From contig CANLAQ010000007.1 in the NCBI GenBank assembly GCA_947488235.1, positions 1-64,000 of the forward strand: DNA of 64,000 bases. Reading direction: 5' to 3'. Made by a program: the position numbers and the translations under genes. This DNA comes from Flavobacteriales bacterium. GTDB lineage: Bacteria > Bacteroidota > Bacteroidia > Flavobacteriales_D > Crocinitomicaceae. Numbering within the stretch: the first letter of the stretch is position 1; each line of letters starts with the position of its first letter. The notes beneath the pieces were generated by a model. It was not told where the DNA came from. It ran no database searches and saw nothing but the letters and a program-made list of their open reading frames with translations. Below, one piece after another: positions 46,701 through 55,521 of the stretch.

Positions 46701-49700
46701 ATTGGTAGATTGTGTTTGAAGACCTATGATACCCACCAATCCTGTTGTTTCATATAGAATTACTTGGAATTTTTGATATCTAGTAGAATAAGCATATTGA
46801 TTTACATAATATTCAACAATAAATCTTCTGTTTGGGGCGTAACCATTTGTCCAATAGCGGATATGGGTATTGGAGCCGACATAACCACAATGTAAGTCAT
46901 TGGAACCCGCATAGATGGCTCCTAAAGGATCAACAGTATTGGGTAAAGCACCAATGATAAAGTCACCTAATGCAGTAGCATTATAGGCACCAAATTGGAG
47001 TACACCATTCGTTCCAACATTAATCGTTGTGTAATTAGTTCCAAAGAAGTTATAACTAAAGCCAATTGGTATGGCGCTCCAACCACCATCATCTAAACTT
47101 CCAGAAGCTAAACCAGCAACTGCTGCTCCATTGTTACATAAATAAGCAGCTCCAGATGGAATGGTGAAAGGCGTTAAACTAGCACATGCAGCCGTAAAGT
47201 TTCCAGCGGATAAACCTGTATTGATGGTTGCTGATGTTCCCGGACAAACTCCGTTGGCACTTGTTGTTAAATTTGCTGTAGGCAATGGGTATAATCCAAT
47301 ACTTTGAATAGCAGGAAGACTGTAACAACCATTATCTAATGTTTGCACTTGTACGGCGCTTGTTTGCGTAATTCCTGCGGTTATACTCGTACCAGTTGTA
47401 CCGCTCAAAGAAGGAGATCCTTCTAATGAAGTCCAAGCGTAGGTACCTGAAGAGCCAGAAGCGTTAAGTGTAACTGATCCTCCGGTTCCACAAAATTGAC
47501 TTTGTGAAGCAGTAATTATCGGTGTAGCAGGCTGTGACCCTAAGGAGAAAGAAGTAGAACTTGTAGCGGTTCCTGTCATGTTCGACACCGTAATTGGTCC
47601 AGAAGCACCCGTTCCTGGTATAGCATTTATCGTTGTACTATTAACAATGGTAAAAGAAGATGCATTCACGCCGCCAAATTGAACAGCCGAAACTGTATTT
47701 AAGCCGGTTCCCGTTATTGTAACGCTAACAGCTGGACAGCCACTTGCAGGTATAGAGGTAATAGTAGGTAAAGGAACTGCTAAAACAGTTAATTTATAAT
47801 CTTCGAATTCGCCCCAAGAGTTTGGCCCACAGGCAGTTGTTGCACCCAAATAACCGTTAGAAACGCGCATTCGATAAGTACCAACAGCTTGAGCTCCAGC
47901 AACATTAACTACGGTTGAACCACTTGCAACATAAGCATTTGAATTGTAAACACTTTCTCCAGCATCAGCAAAATCTAAGTCATTGTTCCAATCTATCCAG
48001 AGTTGGAAATAATCACTTGAATAAATTGAATTCATATTAATGGTAAACGATGAACCTTGATATGCTGAAGCTCCAATGGTAGAATAGTAATTTCCATACC
48101 CCCCTGCACTAGCGCCTGTAACATTAGTAAAGTTGGTAGAAGCACCTACCGTATTTACATTGGTTAAATAATACGTTGTTGATCCGGCAGGTATACAAGC
48201 AATAACAGAAACCAGTACGGGATTTGAAATCGTTGTATTACCCGTACAAGTAACTATACATTGAAAATAGCTTAATGCTGTTATGGTAGCGGTATAAGTT
48301 GAATTTGTTTGCCCAGCAACATTAGTCCAAGGCCCAGTAGAAGAACTTGCCGTTTGCCATTGGTAGGTAACGCCGGTTCCAATAGTATTATTTTGTAAAG
48401 AAAGATTGACTGTTTGCCCACTTCCTACGGCTGATGATGAGGTTAAGGTATTTCCTGGTGCAGGAGTTCCTGAACATGGTGGAGGGGCTAAAATATTAAT
48501 GCAATAATCTTCGGTCTCTCCCCAAGTATAAGTACCTGTTGAAGCTGCTCCAAAAGAAGATTCAACTTCAATAACACGCATTCTAACTGTTCCTACCGCT
48601 GCAGTCATCGGAATATTCACTGTTGTTGAAACAGTTGTACCCCCAACTGCAAAAAAAGTGTAGGGAGAAGTATAAACGAGTTCTCCAGCATCCGTGAAGA
48701 CTCCGTTGGCATTGTAGTCAATATAAACGGTCACTACTCCTTGATAAGAAGCCCCACCGCACATTCCAACTGTAACTGAAAGAGGATAAGAAGTACCTTT
48801 ATACATATTTGGCGCGGTTAAATATCCAGCATAATTGGAATACATAGAAGCCGCAGATCCAGGTCCTGGAGCCGCAACTCCACAAGAAGAGGAATTGCTC
48901 AAAGAACCAAAAGTTACATTGAAGATCTCGTCATCTGCTGTGGATGTGGCCGATGATGAAGGGTAAGAGAGACAAGAACAAGGTCCACCACCATTGATGC
49001 TTATATATAAGCTGGTGGAATTTGATGATATCCCGCTATTAGCACAAGTTATAATTCTTCTATAATAGGTCGCCGTACTAGTATTTGTAACTAAAGTTGC
49101 AGCTGTAGCACCAGTGATATTTGTCCAAGTAACATTGTCCGGTGAAGATTGCCATTGGTAGGTGAGACCAGTCCCTACAGCACTACCTGTGGTTGATAGA
49201 GTGAAATTTGTACCTGGACAAACGGTAGTTAATGTGGAGACTGTAGTTCCGCCTGTTGGAGTGCCTGCACAGGCTGTATTAGAAGCTGCAGTAAGTTTAA
49301 TATTAGGTAAAAAGGTATTCCTTGTTGTTGCAGTTGGCGGGGCACTTGGGTTTGGATTAGTAAGATCACTATAATAGATAATAGAACTGTTTGCAGCACC
49401 TGCGGTATATCTATACATGGTACTTACATAGGTATAGGAAGCATTGTTTTCGTCACACGCCACCACTAAATTCCCCCCAGTCCAAGTAAAAGGTGTCTGC
49501 AAAGTAACGGTTACCCAACCTGTAGGCCAAGTATTTACATTTCCACTATAAACCTGAGTCATTGCAGCAGTAGACACCCAATTTGTTGTTGTTGCAAACG
49601 CTGCTTGAGCAGTATTACCGAGAAAAATCGTCCAATTGTTATTATTAGTTGTTCCAGCAGCATTTGCAGTATTAATGTACCACGCAATTTGAGTTATTTG

Positions 49701-49973
49701 CATACCCGCCGTCATTCCTTGTGCAGTTAAATTTGCTGCAGGATAAATACTCTGATTGTAGCTGTAGCCCCAAAAGTTATTAATTGGAACCTGATAGGTA
49801 GTTGTTACACCTGTACCAATTGTGTAAACTGTTTGTCCTGATAAATTTCCATTTACCCCTAAAATAAGAAACAATGCAAATAAAGCATGGAGCCAAATCT
49901 TAGTAATGCTGGTTTTTGATTTTTTCATTTTTGAGTTTTTGGAATCTAAAATCGGATTGTAATAATTTTTCAT
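40767..49973 (-). CDS. Giant T9SS surface protein with GEVED and HYR repeats
   Basis: A 3068-aa putative surface protein or adhesin. The signal peptide (LHALFALFLILGVNGNLSGQ) ends near residue 47; the ATG at 49928 would shorten the N-terminus by 15 residues and is equally plausible. Two GEVED domains lie at about 333-495 (ending WGETEDYCINIL) and 592-728 (ending WGEFEDYKLTVL). An IPT/TIG-like segment (about 730-812) and a nidogen-like segment with FFGTNYTTINVGTNGVL (about 960-1100) follow. Then come Ig/PKD-like parts and about 17 tandem HYR domains (about 1619-2957). A calcium-binding-like DTDLDGIDDSCDD precedes the type B T9SS tail (from about 2979: FIPEAFTPNGNNINDLF ... WDGSRSENG). The HYR domains each carry paired cysteines. 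Confidence 0.93.
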   Translation of the reverse strand: MKNYYNPILDSKNSKMKKSKTSITKIWLHALFALFLILGVNGNLSGQTVYTIGTGVTTTYQVPINNFWGYSYNQSIYPAANLTAQGMTAGMQITQIAWYINTANAAGTTNNNNWTIFLGNTAQAAFATTTNWVSTAAMTQVYSGNVNTWPTGWVTVTLQTPFTWTGGNLVVACDENNASYTYVSTMYRYTAGAANSSIIYYSDLTNPNPSAPPTATTRNTFLPNIKLTAASNTACAGTPTGGTTVSTLTTVCPGTNFTLSTTGSAVGTGLTYQWQSSPDNVTWTNITGATAATLVTNTSTATYYRRIITCANSGISSNSTSLYISINGGGPCSCLSYPSSSATSTADDEIFNVTFGSLSNSSSCGVAAPGPGSAASMYSNYAGYLTAPNMYKGTSYPLSVTVGMCGGASYQGVVTVYIDYNANGVFTDAGELVYTSPYTFFAVGGTTVSTTVNIPMTAAVGTVRMRVIEVESSFGAASTGTYTWGETEDYCINILAPPPCSGTPAPGNTLTSSSAVGSGQTVNLSLQNNTIGTGVTYQWQTASSSTGPWTNVAGQTNSTYTATITALSYFQCIVTCTGNTTISNPVLVSVIACIPAGSTTYYLTNVNTVGASTNFTNVTGASAGGYGNYYSTIGASAYQGSSFTINMNSIYSSDYFQLWIDWNNDLDFADAGESVYNSNAYVASGSTVVNVAGAQAVGTYRMRVSNGYLGATTACGPNSWGEFEDYKLTVLAVPLPTITSIPASGCPAVSVTITGTGLNTVSAVQFGGVNASSFTIVNSTTINAIPGTGASGPITVSNMTGTATSSTSFSLGSQPATPIITASQSQFCGTGGSVTLNASGSSGTYAWTSLEGSPSLSGTTGTSITAGITQTSAVQVQTLDNGCYSLPAIQSIGLYPLPTANLTTSANGVCPGTSATINTGLSAGNFTAACASLTPFTIPSGAAYLCNNGAAVAGLASGSLDDGGWSAIPIGFSYNFFGTNYTTINVGTNGVLQFGAYNATALGDFIIGALPNTVDPLGAIYAGSNDLHCGYVGSNTHIRYWTNGYAPNRRFIVEYYVNQYAYSTRYQKFQVILYETTGLVGIIGLQTQSTNAKSIGVNSPSGTIGAAAPNCAVTPNTVNYWSGTTAQIAVSAPQSWIFTPPTNYTTVWTGNGSALPAPAVSSGTNIFTQNVTPAITTLYNISYTNQTTGCTNAPGSAQVTMTILDNIAPSGVNAQASVSGVCSGTNFTLSFLNPPSPDGLSYQWQVSTDNGATWSNVLGATAATASVNQSVTSLYRCMLTKCSGTAGYSSTVTVLTNGAVWQSTFVSMNTGSSNWCVGEVRTVSITLTNTGTATWTNAAPDINVGIKWNGDLDYFIRVDANGLVSGATQTYYLTVTAPSTAGTNNLSFDLVNETNFWFANNTSCGFPSGVVSTSSLITINNYPTVNAGADVSTCPGGPVTLTGTSTLPAVVGPLSASGAMYDDSGTPVNLTLSGAPAGATITSITFTPILVYSGITCYLYNSYYLMQYWNGSAWVNITSCNTPITITNFNGNIVNGQILSIRPQDLDAWSDFVTLTLSNVIVSYQPGGTSPVTWSSSPAGYSSTTPTTIVTPMTTTTYTLTGNNNGCTSSDQVIVTVVDITAPTITAPTAVTVNADAASCAATGVNLGSPVTNDNCSVASVTNDGPSSYPLGNTTVTWLVTDGSGNTATTTQVVTVIDNQNPTITAPSAVTVNNDLNICTASGVALGSPMYNDNCSVASVVNNAPAVYPLGNTTVTWTVTDGSGLSTSATQIVTVLDVQNPVAHCHDTLFLLDALGSFTATGAMVNNVSVDNCSISSYTLNQSTFTCADIGTNPFTMTVTDGSGNTNTCVSMITVQDIVPPSAICQNITAQLDALGLVSISAAQVDNGSNDACGIATTTINNSNFNCSNLGANTVTLTVTDLSGNVSTCTSTVTVADTISPLFIVTPASITNTAVSGICGRVINYALPTYGDNCTANMTQIDNTGFTSGDIFPVGVTTQTYEIVDQSGNNTLYSFTITIVDNQNPIITNCPANISVGTSQNSCNAVVNWTAPAISDNCPGVQYTVSNASGSTFTAGSTTVTYTATDASTNTSTCSFTVTVTDNIAPVVPTLATVTGSCSVTVTPPTTTDNCSGVITGTASTPLSYSIPGTNVITWTFTDIAGNSSTANQTVIVQDNVFPTITAPAAMNTTANTACTATGVLLGTPITADDCSVASVTNNAPAAFNLGTTTVIWTVTDASGNATNATQLVTVIDNVNPTITAPAAVNVNANNACSAFSVTLGTPVTSDNCSVASVTNNAPATFAIGSTTVTWTVTDGSGLTATATQTVTVVDATNPTIVAPANITANASATCSVTGLNLGTPVAADNCSVASVTHNAPVTFNIGNTTVTWTVTDASGNTATATQTITVIDNIFPTITAPAAINTTTNTACTATGVVLGTPVTADNCSVASVTNNAPATFNLGTTTVTWTVTDASGNATNATQLVSVTDNVNPTITAPAAVNATTNNGCMALNIALGTPVTADNCSIASVTHNAPNAFNVGITVVTWTITDGSGNTATATQNVTITDVIAPVVIAPQNINSSSNTSCTATGLNIGTAIALDNCTVASITSNAPAAFPVGTTIVTWSATDISGNIGTATQNVTIVDNINPSIIPPNDLTAVTNSGCTADNLNLGTPITSDNCGVAFVTNNAPSAFAVGETFVTWTVIDVNGNSTNTIQKVTITDDVAPILIPAANITVFANNSCNAFNVNLGNPVVSDNCGIASLVNDGPTVYDLGTTTVNWTVTDNNGNVVTASQTVTVIDNQIPTIIPPASLMLSTNNACVASNVIIGNAITNDNCTVASVVNDAPVDFPVGTTIITWTVTDASGNTNTGTQTITVTDDINPTPVLQNITVILDLQGNAVVAFNDVDAGSFDNCGIATTSLSQTNFDCGNIGQNVLTVTITDNNGNTSVANITLTVETNGIDTDLDGIDDSCDDIADPIELFIPEAFTPNGNNINDLFVIRNLETYNTKNLEVFNRYGNRVYSSGNYQNDWDGSRSENGQALPDGTYYYVLTTEGDTFKGYVYINRVKQ
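41105..45118 (-). repeat. Tandem HYR-domain repeat array within the giant protein gene
   Basis: About 17 in-frame units of roughly 236 bp (78-83 codons). Each starts near D-N-x-x-P-T-I and contains DNCSVASV, then G-T-T-T-V-T-W-T-V-T-D-x-S-G-N. The units centred near 43.3 kb and 42.6 kb are the closest pair: 68 of 78 residues identical by my alignment, an offset of about 711 bp, three units. This suggests duplication of a three-unit block. Units at either end have diverged more. Confidence 0.85.
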
Positions 49974-50333
49974 AATAATCTCTTAAAAATATTTTTAATT
50001 TGAGTTTTACAATAAAATAAAAATCAAACTGTTATGCATTAATCTTGAGTCAGAAAAAAGCCTGACGACTAAAAAAGCGCATTTCAGCACTTCTAATGTA
50101 GGAATTTAAAAATATTAATGCTGTTTAGATGAACATTTAATCTGTTTCATCGAATATTCACCTTGTTTTGACAAAGAATTAATTTTAAAATTCTATTCAA
50201 AAAAAGAGTCCAGTTAGTAAGTAATTTATTTACAGCTCTTTAGAGATTTTAGTGAAAAATCTCAATTAAAATAAGAAACTTATCATTTTGGGGAAATAAT
50301 TATTAAAAAAGAAACAACGGAGTAAATCTAAAA
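49974..50333. other. Non-coding region between gpmI and the giant protein gene
   Basis: A 360-bp, very A/T-rich stretch. I see no open frame, no tRNA and no convincing terminator. A small 5-bp inverted repeat (GTCAG/CTGAC, about 50048-50065) stands just upstream of the giant protein gene. It should hold that gene's promoter (minus strand) and the 3' end of the gpmI operon, but no exact TAnnTTTG box was found on the minus strand. Confidence 0.5.
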
Positions 50334-51842
50334 TCAGATAATTAAGGAATTTCCTGTCATTTCATTAGGAAGATCAAGATCGAGTCTTTGCAGGATAGTA
50401 GGGGCAATGTCTGCCAAAATACCCTCTTTTAATGTCAGATTATTTTCTCGACCAACCAATAGCACCGGAACAGGATTCATACTGTGCGCCGTATTCGGAG
50501 TTCCATCGTCATTTATGGCGTAATCGGCGTTTCCGTGATCTGCAATTACGATAAATTCATATCCTTTTTCTAGTCCTGTTTGCAGCAGTTCCCCTAAACA
50601 AGCATCAACGGTCTCAATCGCCTTGACTATGGCGGAAAATACACCGGTATGTCCAACCATATCAGGATTGGCAAAGTTGAGACATAAGAAATTTGGAGTG
50701 GAACTTAAGATGGCTTGCTTTGCTAAAGCGCAAACTTCCAAAGCACTCATTTCAGGTTGCAAGTCATAGGTAGCTACTTTTGGCGAATTTACCATGATGC
50801 GTTCTTCTTTTGAAAAGGGAACTTCACGGCCACCATTGAAAAAGAAAGTTACATGCGGATATTTTTCCGTTTCTGCAATTCGTAGTTGACTCAATCCTGC
50901 TTTCGCGATAACTTCTCCAAGGGTATTGGTTAAATTATCTTTATCGTAAATGACATGAATATTCTTGAAATTCGCATCGTAATTGGTCATCGAAAAATAC
51001 TCTAATTCCAGGGGAAACATTTGGTGTTCCGGGAATGCTTTTTGTGTCAATGCTATCGTAATTTCCCGTGGTCTATCGGTTCGGAAATTGAAATTAATGA
51101 GTACATCATGCTTCCCAATCAAGCCTTTTTTATTTAAAATAACAGGTTTTAAAAACTCATCAGTAATCCCTTCAGCATAGGAATCGTTTAGTGCAGCATC
51201 AGAATTTAAAGATTCCTTTCCAACACCATGAATCAGCAAGTCGTAAGCGACTTTAATGCGCTCCCAGCGTTGATCGCGGTCCATGGCATAATACCTACCG
51301 ACCATACTTGCGACTGAAAATGAATATTTTGCTGCAATTCCCTCTGTTTCTTTTAAGAATCTTACAGCACTTTTAGGATCACAATCTCTTCCATCTGTTA
51401 TGGCGTGAATATAAGCTTCTTTTACGCCTTGATCTGCGGCCATCTTGCAAAGTGCAAATAAGTGTTCTTTTGAACTGTGTACACCGCCATCTGAAAGCAA
51501 ACCCATTAAATGTAATTTTTTGCCTGGTTCTTTGGCTTTATTGAAAGCGTCTAGAAGAATTTTATTTTCAAAGAAGTCCCCTTCTCTAATTTCCTTATTG
51601 ATTCTTGTCAATTCTTGATAAACCACCCTGCCAGCTCCTATGTTCAAGTGACCCACCTCTGAATTTCCCATTTGCCCCTCCGGAAGACCCACCTTTTCGC
51701 CAAAGGTAGTCAAGGTAGCATGCGGGTATTGGCGCATTAAGCGATCCATTACTGGAGTGCTTGCCGCTGCTATCGCATCTGATGCACCTCCGTTTCCAAT
51801 GCCCCAACCGTCCAAAATTATTAATCCAACATGTTTGTTCAT
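50334..51842 (-). CDS. gpmI: 2,3-bisphosphoglycerate-independent phosphoglycerate mutase
   Basis: Interconverts 3- and 2-phosphoglycerate in glycolysis, with two manganese ions. Of the alkaline phosphatase superfamily: GLIILDGWGIG with a metal aspartate at residues 6-16, QMGNSEVGHLNIGAGR with the phospho-serine (about 57-72), HAITDGRDCDP, NFRTDRPRE, FANPDMVGHTG and VIADHGNAD. Length 502 aa fits. It is last in a five-gene minus-strand operon, overlapping the histidine kinase gene by 4 nt. That pairing is unusual for a core glycolytic gene. Confidence 0.96.
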   Translation of the reverse strand: MNKHVGLIILDGWGIGNGGASDAIAAASTPVMDRLMRQYPHATLTTFGEKVGLPEGQMGNSEVGHLNIGAGRVVYQELTRINKEIREGDFFENKILLDAFNKAKEPGKKLHLMGLLSDGGVHSSKEHLFALCKMAADQGVKEAYIHAITDGRDCDPKSAVRFLKETEGIAAKYSFSVASMVGRYYAMDRDQRWERIKVAYDLLIHGVGKESLNSDAALNDSYAEGITDEFLKPVILNKKGLIGKHDVLINFNFRTDRPREITIALTQKAFPEHQMFPLELEYFSMTNYDANFKNIHVIYDKDNLTNTLGEVIAKAGLSQLRIAETEKYPHVTFFFNGGREVPFSKEERIMVNSPKVATYDLQPEMSALEVCALAKQAILSSTPNFLCLNFANPDMVGHTGVFSAIVKAIETVDACLGELLQTGLEKGYEFIVIADHGNADYAINDDGTPNTAHSMNPVPVLLVGRENNLTLKEGILADIAPTILQRLDLDLPNEMTGNSLII

Positions 51843-52735
51843 AGTTGCAAGGTAATTTTAAAATTGGCGCCCTTCGGTTTATTATCTGAATAAGTTATTT
51901 TCCCTTTGTGCAGAGATGCAAATTGTTCAACGATATAAAGCCCCAAACCACTTCCTTTCTGCGTTCGAGTTTCTTCATTTTCTACGCGGTAAAATTTGGA
52001 AAAAATTTCTGTTTGATGGGTTAGGGGAACACCCGGACCTTCATCCTTTACACCAAAAATAAATTTATTTTCTTCCTGTGCTGCATACAAAGTTATGTTT
52101 GCCTCTTGTCCTGCGTATTTGATGGCATTTTCTAATAAATTGGAAAGAATGGCTTCGAACATGAATCTATCCGCTTTTAATTCTGCATCACTGTCAATGC
52201 TAATTTGAATAAAGTTCTTACCGTAATTTTTATGGATTCTGTCAACTATTTGTTGCGCAAGTTCTGAAAATCTAAAAGTACTTTTCACAGGCTGAATAGA
52301 TTTGTTGTCCAAACTTGATGCATGTAAAATATTTTCGATAAGTAATTCTAAGCGTTCGTTTTCATCTAATGATTTTTTTAAAAGTTCTTGCCTTTTTTCT
52401 AAAGTAAGATCATGCTTCAACATGGTTTGGATCATTATTTTCTTAGCGGCAATAGGAGTTTTTAATTCATGTGTTATGGACAGTAGAAAATTACTCTGTC
52501 TTCTAGATAATAGAATGTCCTTTTGAATGGATTTTCTAATTTGCCAAAGGCCAAAAATGAGTATAATAAAAAAGACCATTCCCTCCCCCAAAATCATTCC
52601 CACTCTTCTCATGGAAGCATCGGGAGTGGCTTCTGTTTTCTGACTTAATTCTATTAAATGATATCCCCACCAAGCAAATTGTAAGATAATATAGGTACTT
52701 AGAATGATGAAGAAAAATCTAGTTTTATTATTCAT
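51839..52735 (-). CDS. Membrane sensor histidine kinase (orphan)
   Basis: A 298-aa two-transmembrane histidine kinase. Transmembrane segments lie at about residues 6-27 and 45-66, with only a short periplasmic loop between, so any signal would be sensed in or near the membrane. The HisKA H-box is SITHELKTPIAAKK (histidine near 88). The ATPase domain has the N box NLLENAIKYA (about 190), the G1 box KDEGPGVP, and the G2 box KGSGLGLYIV. No response regulator is adjacent, so its partner is elsewhere. It starts 3 bp after the antiporter gene and overlaps gpmI by 4 nt. Confidence 0.9.
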   Translation of the reverse strand: MNNKTRFFFIILSTYIILQFAWWGYHLIELSQKTEATPDASMRRVGMILGEGMVFFIILIFGLWQIRKSIQKDILLSRRQSNFLLSITHELKTPIAAKKIMIQTMLKHDLTLEKRQELLKKSLDENERLELLIENILHASSLDNKSIQPVKSTFRFSELAQQIVDRIHKNYGKNFIQISIDSDAELKADRFMFEAILSNLLENAIKYAGQEANITLYAAQEENKFIFGVKDEGPGVPLTHQTEIFSKFYRVENEETRTQKGSGLGLYIVEQFASLHKGKITYSDNKPKGANFKITLQL

Positions 52736-52738
52736 CGC

Positions 52739-54916
52739 TTATTCTGTATCGGTATTTTTTTTGAAGATACTTCCCACTTCTTTACCAATTTTTTGAATTG
52801 TTTCTACACCTACACTAATTGGATTTCCAGTAATATCATCGTAATTAGTAAAGATATTTTCTTTTTCTTGACCCGGATAGATGATAATGGTGTCGTTATC
52901 AGGATACGCTTTTTCAACCCTCGTCAAAAATCCTTCTATTTCAGGGGTATACGAAACTGATCCAAAACGAGAAGCACACACCACCACAATATCGCCTGGT
53001 TTCTTGTTTGCTTTCAAGAAAACATCGTCTAGAGTATCAATTTCGAACGCGCTCATTTCAAAATCAATTTTATTGGCTTGTCCTACTTTTAAGGCGCGAT
53101 CATAGACTCCTTCCGTTCCGTAGAGGTGCACCTTGATCGACAATTCTTTTGCCAAGCGTAGAATGCGTTCCATCCAAATGGCAAAGTCGGTTTCCAATTC
53201 CGCAAAAGCTGGACAAATCAATACAATGCGCTCATAATTGACAGAAGGCTGATCTAAGCGACAGAAAAAAATAGTTTTATCACAAGAATCTAATAGATGT
53301 GATCGATCATCTCCAACCAATCTTTTTAATAAATTGATTTTACTACTATCATTCAATATTACAATATCTGAAACCAATTCTTTAGATACACGGGCAATTC
53401 CTGAAGAAATATTTAAATCTATCGTCGCAATAGTATTTATTTTGATCTCATGACCAGAGAAATGTTTTACGATATCTTCAAGTGATTTTCTTGATTTACG
53501 GATCATTTTTTCAGCGTCAACATTGTTTTCATGGACACTTACTACTGAAATAGGATTGATCACTTTGGAATCTGAAATTAATATTCCAAAATCTAGTAGC
53601 GATTCGTTGCCTTGAAGTTCATTCATGGAAACCAGTACATGTTGGTTCCTTAATTTGGTTTCGTTCTGACCTTCATCACCATTTTCAGCTTGTTCAATCA
53701 ACAAATTCTTTCCAGCGCTTTCTGTGACAAAGGAGGCGGTCATGCAGGTAAAAAGAATCAACAATATGGTTCCGTTGACAATATTAATATCCAGAATTCC
53801 ATGACCATCGCCATATCCGACCATAATAATGGCAAGGGTAGCGGCTGCATGAGAGGTACTTAGACCAAAAATAATATTCCTTTCATTTTTACTCAATTTG
53901 AAAATTATTTGTGTGGTATAGGCAGCCAACCATTTGCTAAAAATTGCAAAAGTGGTCAGTACTGCTGCAATAATGAGGGGCCATGAACCAGCAAAAAATG
54001 CGCGGTAATCCACCACCATCCCCACAAAAATCAAAAAGAAAGGAATGAAGAGTGAATTGCCGATAAAGTCAATGCGGTTCATTAATATAGAATTGTGAGG
54101 CACTAATTTATTGAGCACCAATCCAGCGACAAATGCCCCGATAATTCCTTCCACTCCTGCTACTTCTGCTAGAAAGGCAGAAAAAAACACTGTGGCAAGT
54201 ATAAATATATATTGCGAAGTCTTCTCACTGTCTAATTTACTCAAAAACCAACGGGCAATTTTTGGGATTATTAAAAACATGATAAGGGAGAAGATTCCCA
54301 AAGAAGTAATAAGCCTCAGCCAAAAGGAAAAATCCAAACTTCCTTTGGAAGAACAGGTTATAATGGCAAGAATAATTAAAACAGCCGTATCAGTCAATAT
54401 GGTTCCGCCAACGGTAATGGCAACTGAAGAATGTTTAGACAATCCAAATTTACTTATAATGGGGTAGGCTACTAAAGTATGTGTTGCGAACATACTCGCT
54501 GTTAAAAGACTGGCCATTGGACTTAAGTGCAGGGCATAAAGGCATAAGGGATACCCTAAAACGATTGGAATTAGGAAAGTGAGTAATCCAAAAGTGAGAC
54601 TTTTTTTGATATACTTTTTGAATTGTGTGAGATCCAATTCTAAACCGGCAATGAACATGATGTAAAGCACACCAATGGTAGCGAAGAGCTTTATATTTCC
54701 GGAGGCAGCCATGGCTTCAGCACCAATTAAATTAAGTCCTTTTGGACCTATCAAAACACCTGATAAGATCAAGCCAATGATGGCAGGAATTCTTGCTTTT
54801 CTTAATAAAATAGGAGAGAGAAGGATGATGAATAACATCAATGAAAAAACCAATACTGGATTGTGTAATGGTAATTTGAATTCAGAGAGTAAGTGTTCAA
54901 AAAAATAATCCATCAA
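52739..54916 (-). CDS. CPA2-type cation:proton antiporter with USP-like domain
   Basis: A 725-aa membrane transporter. Residues 10-410 form a 12-13-helix Na+/H+ exchanger (CPA2/KefB-like) domain, including GLILSGVLIGPKGL near 47-60 and AEVAGVEGIIGAFVAGLVLNK near 250-270. Residues from about 430 form a soluble domain with the look of paired universal stress protein modules (SDIVILNDSS, GDIVVVCASRFGSVS), a likely regulatory part. The ion is unknown (Na+ or K+). It overlaps the upstream deacetylase gene by 4 nt. Confidence 0.88.
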   Translation of the reverse strand: MMDYFFEHLLSEFKLPLHNPVLVFSLMLFIILLSPILLRKARIPAIIGLILSGVLIGPKGLNLIGAEAMAASGNIKLFATIGVLYIMFIAGLELDLTQFKKYIKKSLTFGLLTFLIPIVLGYPLCLYALHLSPMASLLTASMFATHTLVAYPIISKFGLSKHSSVAITVGGTILTDTAVLIILAIITCSSKGSLDFSFWLRLITSLGIFSLIMFLIIPKIARWFLSKLDSEKTSQYIFILATVFFSAFLAEVAGVEGIIGAFVAGLVLNKLVPHNSILMNRIDFIGNSLFIPFFLIFVGMVVDYRAFFAGSWPLIIAAVLTTFAIFSKWLAAYTTQIIFKLSKNERNIIFGLSTSHAAATLAIIMVGYGDGHGILDINIVNGTILLILFTCMTASFVTESAGKNLLIEQAENGDEGQNETKLRNQHVLVSMNELQGNESLLDFGILISDSKVINPISVVSVHENNVDAEKMIRKSRKSLEDIVKHFSGHEIKINTIATIDLNISSGIARVSKELVSDIVILNDSSKINLLKRLVGDDRSHLLDSCDKTIFFCRLDQPSVNYERIVLICPAFAELETDFAIWMERILRLAKELSIKVHLYGTEGVYDRALKVGQANKIDFEMSAFEIDTLDDVFLKANKKPGDIVVVCASRFGSVSYTPEIEGFLTRVEKAYPDNDTIIIYPGQEKENIFTNYDDITGNPISVGVETIQKIGKEVGSIFKKNTDTE

Positions 54917-55521
54917 TCTAAAATTGCAAAGTGATAACCTTTGTTCAGCATGCGTTCAATAAAAACTGGAAGCACCAATTTTAATTTATCAAAGGTACGA
55001 TGGTTGTCATGAAAAACGATAATATCTCCCGATTTTATTTTTTTCATTTTTTTCTCGATTTTACTGGCCGATACACTTGAATCAAAATCATTAGACAACC
55101 AAGTCCACATAATGATTTTATAACCTAATTTTCTCAGGAGACGCGCTTGTTTTAATTTTATTCTTCCGTATGGAGGTCTAAACAAATTACTTGATAAGAT
55201 CGAATTGGCATCCTCCACAGAATTTAGGTACGAACTTGTATTGCTTGTCCAACCTTTTTCGTGACGCATGGTATGATTTCCGATTTTATGACCCTCACTA
55301 ATAATTTGATTTAAAATTAGCGGGTTATTTTGCGAGGCCTCACCAACACAAAAGAAGGTAGCTTTTATATTATGTTCTTTTAAGCAAGATAAGATCCAAT
55401 CACTATGCCCAGCACCGGGCCCATCATCAAAAGTTAAATAAAGTGCATTCTTTTCACCTCCCCTCCAAATCCAATTAGGAAATAGTTGTTGCACGAACCA
55501 GGGGATGCGAAAAATAGGCAT
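54913..55521 (-). CDS. Polysaccharide deacetylase (NodB-type)
   Basis: A 202-aa carbohydrate esterase family 4 enzyme. The NodB motifs are complete: YLTFDDGPGAGHSDW with the catalytic base and metal aspartate (about 28-42), HKIGNHTMRHEKGW with the HxxxH metal pair (about 75-88), FRPPYGRIK (about 112-120), DFDSS, and IIVFHDNHRT near residue 170. It removes acetyl groups from a polymer such as peptidoglycan or an extracellular glycan. The N-terminus has only a weak hydrophobic stretch, so its location is uncertain. It abuts the DUF2723 gene without a gap. Confidence 0.9.
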   Translation of the reverse strand: MPIFRIPWFVQQLFPNWIWRGGEKNALYLTFDDGPGAGHSDWILSCLKEHNIKATFFCVGEASQNNPLILNQIISEGHKIGNHTMRHEKGWTSNTSSYLNSVEDANSILSSNLFRPPYGRIKLKQARLLRKLGYKIIMWTWLSNDFDSSVSASKIEKKMKKIKSGDIIVFHDNHRTFDKLKLVLPVFIERMLNKGYHFAILD

